From Pseudoalteromonas sp. OOF1S-7 (GTDB taxonomy: Bacteria; Pseudomonadota; Gammaproteobacteria; Enterobacterales; Alteromonadaceae), in NCBI RefSeq assembly GCF_022347765.1, contig NZ_JAKRFZ010000013.1:81190-145189 (forward strand): a stretch of DNA of 64,000 bases. The letters are read 5' to 3'. The translations under genes and the position numbers were made by a program. Positions 34,952-44,409 of the stretch are shown in pieces. Position 1 is the first letter of the stretch; each line of letters starts with the position of its first letter. The notes below the pieces were generated by a model. It saw nothing but the letters and a program-made list of their open reading frames with translations. It was not told the origin of the DNA and searched no databases.

Positions 34952-37300
34952 TTATCTCAGCTGCTGGGTTAACCAGTACAAATCGGAGTGGATCCCCGCC
35001 GCGGTGACTTCCTTACCCGCACCAGGCCCCTGGATCACCAGCGGATTTTTTTCATACCACCCTGTCGTAATAACAAAAATGTTATCCCCCGGGGTCAGAT
35101 TGGCAATGGCGCTTCCCTGAGCGACCTGCGCAATCCCCACTTTGGCCTGTACTGCACCAGAGGCATCGATTTCCAGCGCCCCCGTATACCTCAGAGTTTT
35201 GCCTTGTGAATCCGCAACCTCAACACGTTGCTGATAGAAAGCATCGAGTTCATCCCTGCGCGCCAGGAACGCTTCCCAACTACCTTGTGCCAGAGATGCT
35301 GGCATCAGCGCCTCAAGCGCAATGTCGTCAAGCTCCAGTTTTAGCCCTAGTTCACGGGCCAGGATCAACAGTTTACGCTGCATGTCCCGACCAGACAGAT
35401 CTTCACGGGGATCGGGCTCGGTATAACCCATCTGCTGTGCAGCCAGGACCAGCTCAGAGAAAGGCCGTTCGCCATTAAAACTACTGCACAACCAGGATAA
35501 AGTGCCAGAAAACACACCTTCAATTCGTACGACCTTGTCACCACTGTTTTGCAGATCGGCCAGCGCAAAGTTCACAGGCAATCCGGCGCCTACACTGGTG
35601 TTATAGCGCCACAACAGATTGCGTTCCTGCAACTGAGTGCGCAGTGCCTGGTACCACTCATGCGCAGCGGTACCGGCATACTTATTGGCACTGATCAAAT
35701 GACAGTCATGTGCCGCAAAGTCTGGATAAAGCTGACTAAATGTTTCGCTGGCGGTGATATCAATCACCACTTTGTGTTCGTAATCCAGTTCACTGATGCG
35801 ATCCAGCAGCTCTTCATGCGAGTAATCCTGTGCTTCACTTTGCCATTGCTGTTGCCATTGCGATAAGGTCAGGCCGCTCGGGCAGAACACCATTTTCTGT
35901 GAACGCAGCAGCGCAACCACTTTGAGATCAAATTGGCTTTGCAATCTCGCTATTTGTTGCTGACACTGGCTGAGAAATACCTCACCCACGTTGCCCAAAC
36001 CGGCAATGATCACTGCCAGTTCTCGGCCTTTATTGACCAGCTTGTCATGTAAAATAGCCAGCACATCACTGTCAATTGCCTGATCCGTGAGGAACAAGGC
36101 GTATTCTGTTGCACTGTGAGTAAAGCGTACCACCACGGCTTGTTCGTCTAGCACAGCCTGTGCCTGACGCACTAATGGCGCAATGTCCGGACTGGGCGCC
36201 ACCACTGCAAAGCCACGTAAATGAGATTCAACAATGGTTACCCGGCCACTCAGGCGCAGTACAACCTGATGGGTAAACTCGCTGGGCACCAGCAGATAAT
36301 CTTCCCCATTTTGATTAAAGTGATGAATACCATGCTGAATCAGCTGGCTAAGCGCGCCAACTTCGCCCGACACCAGGGTATCGACGCGCAACAAGTCCAG
36401 TTCGCCAAAGGTAGTTACAAAACGCTTCTCTTTGCTATAGCCTTGTTTGACGATTTCAGTACCCTGCACATCAGGTTCAAAACTGCTGCGTACCTGCAAC
36501 TTAATTGCGGTTTCTTTCAACGGCGATAATGTCTTGGCATGTAACACCGGATTACCAAGACGGGCCAGTAAATTAGCCTGGGCACGACATACCTTGCTGT
36601 ATTTGATGGCATTACCTACTTTACGCGGATCGGTGCTGAACACACCCGGTGTATCTGTCCAGATAGACACAGACGCCGCATCCAGATAGCTGGCCAACAG
36701 GGTGGCACTGTAATCGCTGCCGTTACGCCCCAGCGTGACCGTATTGCCTTCACTGTCAGCGGCAATAAATCCGGTGACCACGTAAATTTTGTCCTGAGCA
36801 AGCGCCTGATGACAGGCACTGCGATTCAGGCTGTGCATCAGCTGTCCCTGATGCTGAGTAAACAAAGTGCGCGCATCAACCTCTTGCGCAGTAATGTTCA
36901 GGGTATTCAACAAGGCAGCCAGTAAACGTGCCGACCAAACCTCTCCAAACGCCAAAAGTGGCGCTTCGAGCAACTGACGTGACTGTGCCTGACGCCCAAT
37001 ACGGCTTAGTTCATCACGTAACTTTGCCACCAGCGGTGCTTGCTGCGCAGCCGGGAACAACTCACTGATCAGTTGCAACTGATGATTTTCTACCTGGAGC
37101 AAAATGTCACTGAAAGCCTGCCCGTCTTGCTGCTGGTAACTTTGCCACAAGGCCACCAACGTATTCGTAGTTTTCCCTGCCGCCGATACCACGATACAGT
37201 CACCACTTTGGCATTGCCCAATGATGATATTGGCAACTGCCTGATAGCGTGTAGCCGAACTCAGGCTCGAGCCACCGAATTTATGTACTGCTTTTGTCAT
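34952..37300 (-). CDS. metL: Bifunctional aspartokinase / homoserine dehydrogenase II
   Basis: MetL carries out the first and third steps from aspartate towards methionine and threonine. The 782-residue protein has an N-terminal kinase domain (VHKFGGSSLSS near residue 5, GRNGSDYSATLLA near 200), a regulatory ACT region in the middle, and a C-terminal homoserine dehydrogenase domain (VIIAGLGNVGEVFL near 430, and GVFSGTLSWL). The MetL type rather than ThrA is supported by the adjacent metB and metJ. The start may be ATG at 37300, preceded by AGAAG, or GTG at 37312, which would overlap metB by 7 nt. Confidence 0.93.
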   Translation of the reverse strand: MTKAVHKFGGSSLSSATRYQAVANIIIGQCQSGDCIVVSAAGKTTNTLVALWQSYQQQDGQAFSDILLQVENHQLQLISELFPAAQQAPLVAKLRDELSRIGRQAQSRQLLEAPLLAFGEVWSARLLAALLNTLNITAQEVDARTLFTQHQGQLMHSLNRSACHQALAQDKIYVVTGFIAADSEGNTVTLGRNGSDYSATLLASYLDAASVSIWTDTPGVFSTDPRKVGNAIKYSKVCRAQANLLARLGNPVLHAKTLSPLKETAIKLQVRSSFEPDVQGTEIVKQGYSKEKRFVTTFGELDLLRVDTLVSGEVGALSQLIQHGIHHFNQNGEDYLLVPSEFTHQVVLRLSGRVTIVESHLRGFAVVAPSPDIAPLVRQAQAVLDEQAVVVRFTHSATEYALFLTDQAIDSDVLAILHDKLVNKGRELAVIIAGLGNVGEVFLSQCQQQIARLQSQFDLKVVALLRSQKMVFCPSGLTLSQWQQQWQSEAQDYSHEELLDRISELDYEHKVVIDITASETFSQLYPDFAAHDCHLISANKYAGTAAHEWYQALRTQLQERNLLWRYNTSVGAGLPVNFALADLQNSGDKVVRIEGVFSGTLSWLCSSFNGERPFSELVLAAQQMGYTEPDPREDLSGRDMQRKLLILARELGLKLELDDIALEALMPASLAQGSWEAFLARRDELDAFYQQRVEVADSQGKTLRYTGALEIDASGAVQAKVGIAQVAQGSAIANLTPGDNIFVITTGWYEKNPLVIQGPGAGKEVTAAGIHSDLYWLTQQLR

Positions 37301-37305
37301 TTCTT

Positions 37306-38529
37306 CTACCACAATGCCGTATGTGCTGGCGAAAGCTTAAAATCCTTCGCATTATCACTGGGGCTGCCTTGCCTGGCTTTTACCACCGCAAAAGCCTGCT
37401 CTAAATCTGCCAATAAGTCGTCAATTTCCTCAATACCCACAGAAATACGGATGAGCGTGTCGCCGACCCCCGCTTCCAAACGCGCCGCCGGTTCCATTCC
37501 CGCATGCGTCATGGTCGCCGGATGACAAATCAAACTCTCAACTCCGCCCAAAGACTCTGCCAGTGAAAATTGCTTTACACTGGTCAGAAGCTTGGCCGCA
37601 TCCGCCAGCTCACCTTTAATATCAAAGCTCACCATGCCACCAAATCCTTGTTGCTGTTGCTTAGCCAGTGCATGTTGAGGGTGGCTTTGTAGCCCTGGGT
37701 AATACACCTGGCTAACAAAGTCAGATTGCTCAAGGTAGCGTGCAATCGCCAGTGCATTTTCCTGATGTTGTTTCAGACGCACGTTGAGCGTACGTAAACC
37801 GCGTAATGTCAGATAACTGTCAAACGGCGCGCCTGTGATGCCGATATTGTTCGCCCACCATGCCAGCTCATCACCCAGCTCCTCGGTCTTGGCGATCACC
37901 GCCCCGCCGACGACATCCGAGTGACCATTGATATACTTAGTCGTTGAGTGCACCACGATGTCGACACCAAATGCGATGGGGTTTTGCAGCGCCGGCGACA
38001 AAAAAGTATTGTCGGCCGCGACCAATGCACCACACTGTGCAGCCACATCGGTGACCGCTTTGATATCGGTTAATCGTAAAATGGGGTTGCTGGGTGTTTC
38101 AATCCAGACCAGCTTAGGTTTGATGACCAGGATCTCCTGCAAACTCTCAGTGCGCGTCAAGTCGAGCACTTTGACCTTGAGCAAGCCACGCTTTTCCAGT
38201 GAGGTAAACAAGCGATAGCTGCCACCATAACAGTCATGAGGGATCACCAAAGTATCATCGGCATTCAGCAACTGAGTCACCAGGTGAACGGCAGCCATAC
38301 CGGTGGCCGTAATGATACCCTTAGCCCCACCTTCGAGCTCCGCCAGCGTTTGCGCTAGAATATCGCGATTCGGGTTGCCACTGCGGCCATAATCGTAATC
38401 ACGCTTCTTATCAAAGTCAGCAAAAGAGTAAGTGGTCGACAAATAAAGCGGCGGCACCACCGCACCATGATGCTTGTCGGCATCAATGCCTGTACGTACC
38501 GCTATGGTTGACTTGTTGCTTTGGCTCAT
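37306..38529 (-). CDS. metB: Cystathionine gamma-synthase
   Basis: MetB joins O-succinylhomoserine and cysteine to cystathionine in methionine synthesis. The 407-residue PLP enzyme shows the family blocks PPLYLSTTYSF, DYGRSGNPNRD, ADNTFLSPALQNP and the PLP lysine in VVHSTTKYINGHSDVVGG. The gene is preceded by a MET-box operator and followed by metL, with which it forms an operon as in E. coli. Confidence 0.95.
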   Translation of the reverse strand: MSQSNKSTIAVRTGIDADKHHGAVVPPLYLSTTYSFADFDKKRDYDYGRSGNPNRDILAQTLAELEGGAKGIITATGMAAVHLVTQLLNADDTLVIPHDCYGGSYRLFTSLEKRGLLKVKVLDLTRTESLQEILVIKPKLVWIETPSNPILRLTDIKAVTDVAAQCGALVAADNTFLSPALQNPIAFGVDIVVHSTTKYINGHSDVVGGAVIAKTEELGDELAWWANNIGITGAPFDSYLTLRGLRTLNVRLKQHQENALAIARYLEQSDFVSQVYYPGLQSHPQHALAKQQQQGFGGMVSFDIKGELADAAKLLTSVKQFSLAESLGGVESLICHPATMTHAGMEPAARLEAGVGDTLIRISVGIEEIDDLLADLEQAFAVVKARQGSPSDNAKDFKLSPAHTALW

Positions 38530-38547
38530 AGGTCACCTGGATTAATT

Positions 38548-38587
38548 GGATGTTTAGACGTCTAAAAGGTTAGATGAACAAATGTTA
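38548..38587 (-). promoter_or_regulatory. MetJ operator (MET boxes) of metBL
   Basis: The sequence contains one perfect MET box, AGACGTCT (38556-38563), flanked by 8-bp blocks that match in part (GGATGTTT, AAAAGGTT, AGATGAAC, AAATGTTA). MetJ binds tandem 8-bp boxes with S-adenosylmethionine as corepressor. The site lies 19-58 bp upstream of metB and within the 300-bp region shared with the divergent metJ gene, so metJ may be controlled too. Confidence 0.8.
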
Positions 38588-38829
38588 GAAGTCAAAACAT
38601 TTATACCGCTAAATGGCTAAATAACTAGTATTTGACTATCTTTTTTAAACCGATAAAATTTCGCCACTCAACGCGAACTCTATGCTAATAAGACTGAGTA
38701 TTTGAGCTTAAACTATGGCAAATGACGTGCAACATTGCCAACAGAGAGCCTGCGTGTCACGGTTGGATCCATACACAGTACACAGTCTTATTCGCATTGC
38801 ATCTACAACACTGAGGCAAGTACACCACT

Positions 38830-39150
38830 ATGGCTAAATGGAACGGTGAATATATTCACCCTTATGCAGAACACGGTAAGAAATCAGAACAGGTAAAAAA
38901 AATTACTGTTTCTATCCCACTCAACGTGCTTAAAGTGCTGACCGACGAGCGTACCCGTCGTCAGGTCAATAACCTGCGCCACGCGACTAACAGTGAATTA
39001 CTGTGTGAGGCATTCCTGCATGCCTTTACCGGCCAGCCACTGCCTGGTGACGAAGACCTGCGCAAAGATAATCCGGAGAAGATCCCGGCAGAAGTGCGTC
39101 AGATCATGACGGAAATGGGTCTGGAAATTCCAGAGATCAACGAAGAATAA
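38830..39150 (+). CDS. metJ: Methionine repressor MetJ
   Basis: MetJ is a ribbon-helix-helix repressor of methionine genes that needs S-adenosylmethionine. The 106-residue protein is close to the E. coli form: MAKWNGEYIHPYAEHGKKSE, the DNA-binding strand KKITVSIPLNVLKVL and the helix ERTRRQVNNLRHATNSELLC. It is divergent from metB. Confidence 0.97.
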   Translation: MAKWNGEYIHPYAEHGKKSEQVKKITVSIPLNVLKVLTDERTRRQVNNLRHATNSELLCEAFLHAFTGQPLPGDEDLRKDNPEKIPAEVRQIMTEMGLEIPEINEE

Positions 39151-39176
39151 CCTCGTCGGCACCAGTGCACAACAAC

Positions 39177-39207
39177 AAAAAAAGCCTCACAATGTGAGGC
39201 TTTTTTT
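39177..39207. terminator. Bidirectional terminator between metJ and maeB
   Basis: AAAAAAAGCCTCAC and GTGAGGCTTTTTTT form a 14-bp stem with an AAT loop between convergent genes. Confidence 0.92.
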
Positions 39208-39219
39208 GCTCGGACCGGC

Positions 39220-40461
39220 TTATGCCATATAATTTTCTGGCATCTCTATTTGCGCGACACCGGATTCAACCGCCGCCTCAGCCACCGCTCTGGCAATACG
39301 CGGCAACAGACGCGGATCCATTGGCTTAGGAATAATGTAATGTTCACCAAATTCCAGGCTTTCAACATCAGCCGCTTTCAGCACTTCAGCAGGCACCGGC
39401 TCTTTAGCAATGCTGCGAATGGCTTCTACTGCTGCGATCTTCATTTCATCGTTAATGGCCGTTGCACGCACATCCAGTGCACCACGGAAGATAAACGGGA
39501 AGCACAGTACGTTGTTCACCTGGTTAGGATAATCTGAACGACCCGTAGCCATGATCAAGTCATCACGTGCACCATGCGCTACTTCAGGGCTGATCTCCGG
39601 GTCCGGGTTAGAACACGCAAAGACCACTGGCTTATTAGCCATCAGCTTAAGGTCTTCTGGCGACAACAGATCCGGACCAGACACACCAACAAACACATCA
39701 GCGTCTTCAATCACATCCTGTAAAGTGCGTTTGTCTGTGTTATTGGCAAACAGCTTCTTGTATTCATTGAGGTCATCACGACGTGTGTGGATCACCCCTT
39801 TGCGGTCAAGCATATAAATGTGTTCACGTTGTGCACCACACTTGATCAACAACTCCATACACGCGATGGCGGCTGCACCGGCACCCAGACACACGATAAT
39901 GGCGTCATGAATGTTCTTGCCCTGGATCTCCAGCGCGTTCAACATACCCGCAGCAGTAACAATTGCAGTACCATGCTGGTCATCATGGAATACCGGTACA
40001 TCACAACGCTCAATCAGCGCACGCTCAATCTCAAAACACTCAGGTGCCTTGATATCTTCCAAGTTGATGCCACCGAAGGTATCGGCAATATTGGCAACCG
40101 TGTTGATAAAGTCTTCTGTGGTACGATGCTTAACTTCGATGTCTATCGAATCCAGGCCTGCAAAGCGTTTAAACAGTAACGCTTTACCTTCCATCACAGG
40201 CTTAGACGCCAGAGGGCCAAGATTTCCCAAACCCAGGATCGCGGTACCATTACTGATAACGGCAACCATGTTACCTTTACCTGTGTAACGATAAGCATTG
40301 CTCGGATCGGCAGCAATTTCACGGACTGGTTCAGCAACACCTGGACTGTATGCCAGAGCCAGATCCTTGACGGTTTCCGCAGGCTTGGTCAACTCAACGC
40401 TGATTTTTCCTGGAACGGGGTGGGCATGATAATGTAACGCTTGTTCACGAAAGTCTGACAT
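39220..40461 (-). CDS. maeB: Malic enzyme, MaeB-type without phosphotransacetylase domain
   Basis: This 413-residue enzyme decarboxylates malate to pyruvate with reduction of NAD(P)+. Motifs include SPGVAEPVREIA, the metal-binding EDIKAPECFEIE, DDQHGTAIVTAAG and the nucleotide-binding VCLGAGAAAIACMELL. E. coli MaeB is about 760 residues because of a C-terminal phosphotransacetylase-like domain. That domain is absent here and the reading frame ends cleanly, so this is the short form found in many bacteria. It lies between metJ and rpmE, where E. coli has no such gene. Confidence 0.92.
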   Translation of the reverse strand: MSDFREQALHYHAHPVPGKISVELTKPAETVKDLALAYSPGVAEPVREIAADPSNAYRYTGKGNMVAVISNGTAILGLGNLGPLASKPVMEGKALLFKRFAGLDSIDIEVKHRTTEDFINTVANIADTFGGINLEDIKAPECFEIERALIERCDVPVFHDDQHGTAIVTAAGMLNALEIQGKNIHDAIIVCLGAGAAAIACMELLIKCGAQREHIYMLDRKGVIHTRRDDLNEYKKLFANNTDKRTLQDVIEDADVFVGVSGPDLLSPEDLKLMANKPVVFACSNPDPEISPEVAHGARDDLIMATGRSDYPNQVNNVLCFPFIFRGALDVRATAINDEMKIAAVEAIRSIAKEPVPAEVLKAADVESLEFGEHYIIPKPMDPRLLPRIARAVAEAAVESGVAQIEMPENYMA

Positions 40462-41042
40462 GACGCGATTTTTTCCTAACGAAGAAGTTGAAAGTGAGAG
40501 TGAGATAAAAATTCGCTAACTGCTTTAAACCATACCTTTTTTAAAAATTAATTCAAGCGATATCAGGTCTATCCTGTGAACGCAAAGATAGTTGACAGTT
40601 AGCAAGATTTAGCGACGTTTTTGCTACTTTTCGGCAAACTTAACTCAGTATAAATGATCTGATAAGTGTCATTTTCAGTTCAAAATAGCGTCATTTTTAT
40701 GCAGAATATAAATGAAATGAATAAAGCCCGGAATAAAATCACAATTACAGCATTTAAACCACTTTAACCTTTAAATAGCGGCTTTTAGAAGATTTTAAAT
40801 GAATATAGATTAGACATTAGCACGGATAGCTATGCATATTAATCAGGTGAATATGGCTATTCACGCAGGCAGGGACTGTGATATAGGTGTCATCTGAGGG
40901 CACAGCGGCACGCTCAGCTGCGAGCCGGTCTACATGCAACAGACACGTATTACTGGAAACTTTACTAGCCAAACAGCACTGATCCGTCCACTTGGCATCA
41001 TACTGATACACAGCTAGATTAGAAAGCTGAAGCGCAGAAACG
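40462..41042. other. Long intergenic region between rpmE and maeB
   Basis: This stretch of about 580 bp is A+T-rich from 40480 to 40830 and holds no recognisable gene. It has two copies of GTCATTTT (near 40668 and 40690). The part from 40830 to 41020 is higher in G+C and contains short ORFs on both strands, none with a clear ribosome site or family. The maeB promoter must lie near 40470-40560. It might hide a small RNA, but I cannot support one. Confidence 0.4.
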
Positions 41043-41067
41043 AAAAAAGCACCCGAAGGTGCTTTTT
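41043..41067 (-). terminator. Terminator of rpmE
   Basis: AAAAAAGCACC and GGTGCTTTTT form a stem with a CGAA loop, 19 bp after the rpmE stop on the minus strand. Confidence 0.88.
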
Positions 41068-41085
41068 CTACAGCAAAAGAAAAAC

Positions 41086-41301
41086 TTACTTCTTGCTGCT
41101 AAGCGCACCAAAGCGCTTGTTGAAGCGATCAACACGACCACCTGTATCTAGGATCTTCTGCTTACCAGTGTAGAACGGGTGACATGCAGAACATACGTCC
41201 AGGTGAATGTCTTTACACAGTGTTGAACGAGTCTCGAATTTGTTACCGCACGAACAAGTTGCTGAAATTGTTTCGTACTTAGGATGAATACCTTCTTTCA
41301 T
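41086..41301 (-). CDS. rpmE: Ribosomal protein L31 (zinc-binding form)
   Basis: L31 bridges the two ribosomal subunits. The 71-residue protein has the Cys residues of the zinc form (CSCGN and DVCSACHPFYTGKQK). Position beside priA is as in E. coli. Zinc-containing L31 is normally swapped for a Cys-free paralogue in zinc shortage; no paralogue is in this window. Confidence 0.97.
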   Translation of the reverse strand: MKEGIHPKYETISATCSCGNKFETRSTLCKDIHLDVCSACHPFYTGKQKILDTGGRVDRFNKRFGALSSKK

Positions 41302-41619
41302 AGGGCACCTCTAGTTAAGGCCGTATCGCTCTCCAAACCCGAAGTCTGGCACCATACGTAGTTATACAAAAATTGTGGACGCGTATTTTAGGGTCAATCC
41401 GGGCATTCCACAAGCAATAAATGCAAATTAGCTGCTATTTTTTGCACAATTTCAAATTGACGCCGTGAATTGCCAGTTGAAAACAAAGCGCACAGACCGC
41501 GCACATGCATTTTTACACTATTGCAGTATAGCGGTATACTGAGCGCGTATTCTGGCTGCACAGTTAGTTGCTGTCAGGCACCAGTCCTTAACTTTTGATA
41601 TTCAAATGCCGGAGTCTCC
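41302..41619. other. Divergent promoter region between rpmE and priA
   Basis: This 318-bp region has no ORF. It contains the priA promoter (separate entry) and, on the other strand, the rpmE leader. I see nothing else. Confidence 0.5.
41512..41541 (+). promoter_or_regulatory. priA promoter with palindrome at the -10 region
   Basis: TTTACA (41512-41517) and TATACT (41535-41540) are 17 bp apart, a good sigma-70 promoter. The -10 element lies in the palindrome CAGTATAGCGGTATACTG (41524-41541), whose 7-bp arms are perfect. A regulator could bind there, but none can be named. Confidence 0.6.
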
Positions 41620-43791
41620 ATGCGCTTCGCCGAAGTCGCTTTGAAAGTGCCTTTACACAGAACCTTTGATTACCGCCTTGATCCAGAGCAGCAACCTTGT
41701 GTGGGTGGCCGGGTCCGACTCAAATTTGCTAACAGAGACTGCGTTGCCATCGTCGTGGCACTGAAATCTCACAGCGATGTGCCGGCGGACAAAATAAAAG
41801 TGGTTGAGTCGGTGCTTGATACTGTGCCCGTGTTGTCGCCCGAACACCTCGGCTTCTTGCGCTTCAGTGCCCAATATTACTGCCATCCATTAGGTGAAAC
41901 TCTGTTTACCGCCCTGCCCGGCGCACTGCGTGAGGGTGCACAGGTTAACAAAACACAGGTACCGGTATTAACCCTCACTGAGACAGGGCGTGACACCACA
42001 CAACTCAGAGCAAAAAAACAACTGGCTTTAATCGAGCAACTACGCAGCGCTGGTGACGCCACTGCCAGTGAACTAAAGACGCTGGGCTTCTCACAGGCAC
42101 AGATCAAGGCCTTGCTGGAAAAGTCTCTGATCCGGGAAGAGTTACGTACCGACACCCACTGGCAGTCAGTGCCATTGCAACTGGGCAGCAAACCCAGGCT
42201 TAATCCGGAACAGGCTACCGCTTGTAGTGCAATAAACAGTCAAACCGGGTTTCGTACCTTTTTACTGGAAGGTGTCACTGGCAGTGGTAAAACAGAAGTT
42301 TACTTACAAAGCCTGGAAGCCATTTTAGCCAGCGGTCAACAAGCGCTGGTGCTGGTACCTGAAATTGGCCTCACACCACAAACGGTCAATCGGTTTAAAC
42401 GCCGTTTCGAGGGGCTCCCGATTGATCTCTGGCACTCCAACCTGACCGACAATGAGCGTTTACACACCTGGCGTCGCGCCGAGCTGGGCGAATCTGCGCT
42501 GGTGATTGGCACCCGCTCAGCGATCTTCCTGCCCTTTCAGGCGCTGGGCATGATAGTGGTCGATGAAGAACATGATGGCTCTTTCAAACAGCAAGACGGG
42601 TTGCGTTATCACGCGCGCGACCTGGCCGCCTATCGCGCCGCGCAGGGCCAGTTCCCTTTGATCCTGGGTACCGCCACACCGGCACTGGAAACCTTGCATA
42701 AAGCACTGCTGAACCGTTATCAACTGCTACCACTCACGAAACGGGCACAAACCCAGCAGGATAACCGTTTTATGCTGGTGGATATGAAAGGACAATCAGA
42801 TCAGGCCGGTTTTGCCAAAGCCAGTCTGGATGCCATTGCAGCCACGCTGTCCCGCGGACAACAAGTCATGGTCTTTCTCAACCGGCGCGGTTTTGCCCCC
42901 ACTTTGATCTGCCATGAATGTGGCTGGCTCAGCAATTGTGACCGCTGCAGTACCAGTGCGACTTATCACAAGTCTCTTAGCAGGCTGATCTGCCACCATT
43001 GCTCTGAGCAGGCATTTGTACCAGTTCAGTGCCCTGACTGTGGCAGCACTCAGATCATGCCAACAGGGTATGGCACCGAACAACTGGAAGAATTTTTATC
43101 CGCGCAGTTTACGGACTTTCCGGTACATCGCATTGACCGTGATTCTACGCGTCGCAAAGGCAGCCTCGAAAGTGCACTGGATGAAATCAATCAGGGAGGT
43201 GCCCGACTGCTGATTGGCACCCAGATGCTTGCCAAAGGACACCACTTCGCCGATGTCAACCTGGTGGTGATCCTAGACGTAGACAGTGGTTTATATTCCT
43301 GCGATTTTCGCGCCACTGAACACATGGCCCAGCTGATCACGCAAGTGGCTGGGCGGGCCGGGCGCAGTGGCGAAGCAGGCACTGTGCTATTACAAACCCA
43401 TTTTCCGGAGCATCCTTTGTTACAGGATCTGGTGAATAATGGCTATCAGGATTTTGCCCGCTATGCATTGCGCGAGCGCGAAGAAACCCAAATGCCACCG
43501 TATAGTCATCTGGCACTGATCCGCGCGGAAGCGACCAGTTCGCAACTGGTCATGGCGTTTTTGTCAGATTTGGTTCCAGCCACCCCCTACCCTGGTATAC
43601 AATTGCTCGGACCGATCCCCGCGCCGATGGAACGCCTGGCCGGAAAATACCGATATCAATTGCATATTCAGGCAGCGCAGCGCAAAGTACTGCATCAATA
43701 CCTGGCGCAACTGGCTGACTATATAGGCCAGCACAAACTTGCCAACCGGGTGCGCTGGAGTATTGACGTTGACCCTATGGATACCTATTAA
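41620..43791 (+). CDS. priA: Primosomal protein N' (replication restart helicase PriA)
   Basis: PriA recognises stalled forks and reloads the replisome. The 723-residue protein has the N-terminal 3'-DNA-binding domain (MRFAEVALKVPLHRTFDYRL), Walker A GVTGSGKTE (near residue 220), the DEEH box and a cysteine-rich zinc region (CHECGWLSNCDRC, then CHHC and CPDC), followed by helicase motifs GTQMLAKGHHF and QVAGRAGR. Complete and normal in length. Confidence 0.96.
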   Translation: MRFAEVALKVPLHRTFDYRLDPEQQPCVGGRVRLKFANRDCVAIVVALKSHSDVPADKIKVVESVLDTVPVLSPEHLGFLRFSAQYYCHPLGETLFTALPGALREGAQVNKTQVPVLTLTETGRDTTQLRAKKQLALIEQLRSAGDATASELKTLGFSQAQIKALLEKSLIREELRTDTHWQSVPLQLGSKPRLNPEQATACSAINSQTGFRTFLLEGVTGSGKTEVYLQSLEAILASGQQALVLVPEIGLTPQTVNRFKRRFEGLPIDLWHSNLTDNERLHTWRRAELGESALVIGTRSAIFLPFQALGMIVVDEEHDGSFKQQDGLRYHARDLAAYRAAQGQFPLILGTATPALETLHKALLNRYQLLPLTKRAQTQQDNRFMLVDMKGQSDQAGFAKASLDAIAATLSRGQQVMVFLNRRGFAPTLICHECGWLSNCDRCSTSATYHKSLSRLICHHCSEQAFVPVQCPDCGSTQIMPTGYGTEQLEEFLSAQFTDFPVHRIDRDSTRRKGSLESALDEINQGGARLLIGTQMLAKGHHFADVNLVVILDVDSGLYSCDFRATEHMAQLITQVAGRAGRSGEAGTVLLQTHFPEHPLLQDLVNNGYQDFARYALREREETQMPPYSHLALIRAEATSSQLVMAFLSDLVPATPYPGIQLLGPIPAPMERLAGKYRYQLHIQAAQRKVLHQYLAQLADYIGQHKLANRVRWSIDVDPMDTY

Positions 43792-43799
43792 AAAACGTT

Positions 43800-44333
43800 A
43801 TGGCACAACACGACTATATAAATAAGAAACCGGGCGGTAAGAAAGCCGCAAAAGGAAAGGCTGCCAAACCCTTTCCCAAGTTTTTTGCTGCACTGACACT
43901 GGTGCTGATCAGTGCCTTTGGTTATGGGCTGTGGTACATCAAGCAGCACGGCGAGCCTGAAGCACAGGCCATCAGCCCTGCTGCAACAAAGAAGACAGAG
44001 CAACCGAAAGCAGAAAAAGACTTACCTCGCCCACCGGACTTCATTAAAGACATCAAAGATCATGAAGTCAAAGTCGAGGTCAAGAAACTCGAGAGTAAAG
44101 GGCCATACCAGATGCAATGCGGCTCGTTCAGAACCTATGAACAAGCCGAGCAAATGAAAGCCAAAATGGCCTTTGCCGGACTCATCGCAGAGATCCGTCG
44201 CACCGAAGGCTCCAACGGCGTCTGGTACCGGGTCCGTCTGGGCCCTTACGACACCAAACGAGGCGCCGAAAGCGACAAGAATAAGCTGGAACGAGTAAAC
44301 ATCGTCAGCTGTGGGATCTGGAAGTGGACTTGA
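43800..44333 (+). CDS. ftsN: FtsN-like SPOR-domain protein
   Basis: This 177-residue protein has a short basic cytoplasmic N-terminus, one membrane helix (about 28-48, FFAALTLVLISAFGYGLWYI), a charged linker and a C-terminal SPOR domain (about 100-175, YQMQCGSFRTYEQAEQMK and WYRVRLGPYDTKRGAE). FtsN activates septal peptidoglycan synthesis. E. coli FtsN is about 320 residues, so the linker here is much shorter. Position between priA and hslV, as in E. coli, supports the name. It starts 8 nt after priA. Confidence 0.85.
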   Translation: MAQHDYINKKPGGKKAAKGKAAKPFPKFFAALTLVLISAFGYGLWYIKQHGEPEAQAISPAATKKTEQPKAEKDLPRPPDFIKDIKDHEVKVEVKKLESKGPYQMQCGSFRTYEQAEQMKAKMAFAGLIAEIRRTEGSNGVWYRVRLGPYDTKRGAESDKNKLERVNIVSCGIWKWT

Positions 44334-44356
44334 TCTTCGTAAAATCGTCCCTATCT
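44329..44356 (+). promoter_or_regulatory. Candidate heat-shock (sigma-32) promoter of hslVU
   Basis: CTTGATC (44329-44335) and CCCTATCT (44349-44356) are separated by 13 bp. They match the sigma-32 consensus CTTGAAA-N(13-17)-CCCCATNT at 5 of 7 and all but one defined -10 positions. The site overlaps the end of the FtsN-like gene and lies 53 bp before hslV, a known heat-shock operon. Confidence 0.5.
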
Positions 44357-44409
44357 CTACCCTAATTGAATTTACAGGTGAGGCTGATGCCTCCTGATTA
44401 AGGAATACT

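Noticed and set aside
40817..41011. 64-codon minus-strand ORF
   Set aside because: No ribosome site, no recognisable domain and no supporting neighbour.
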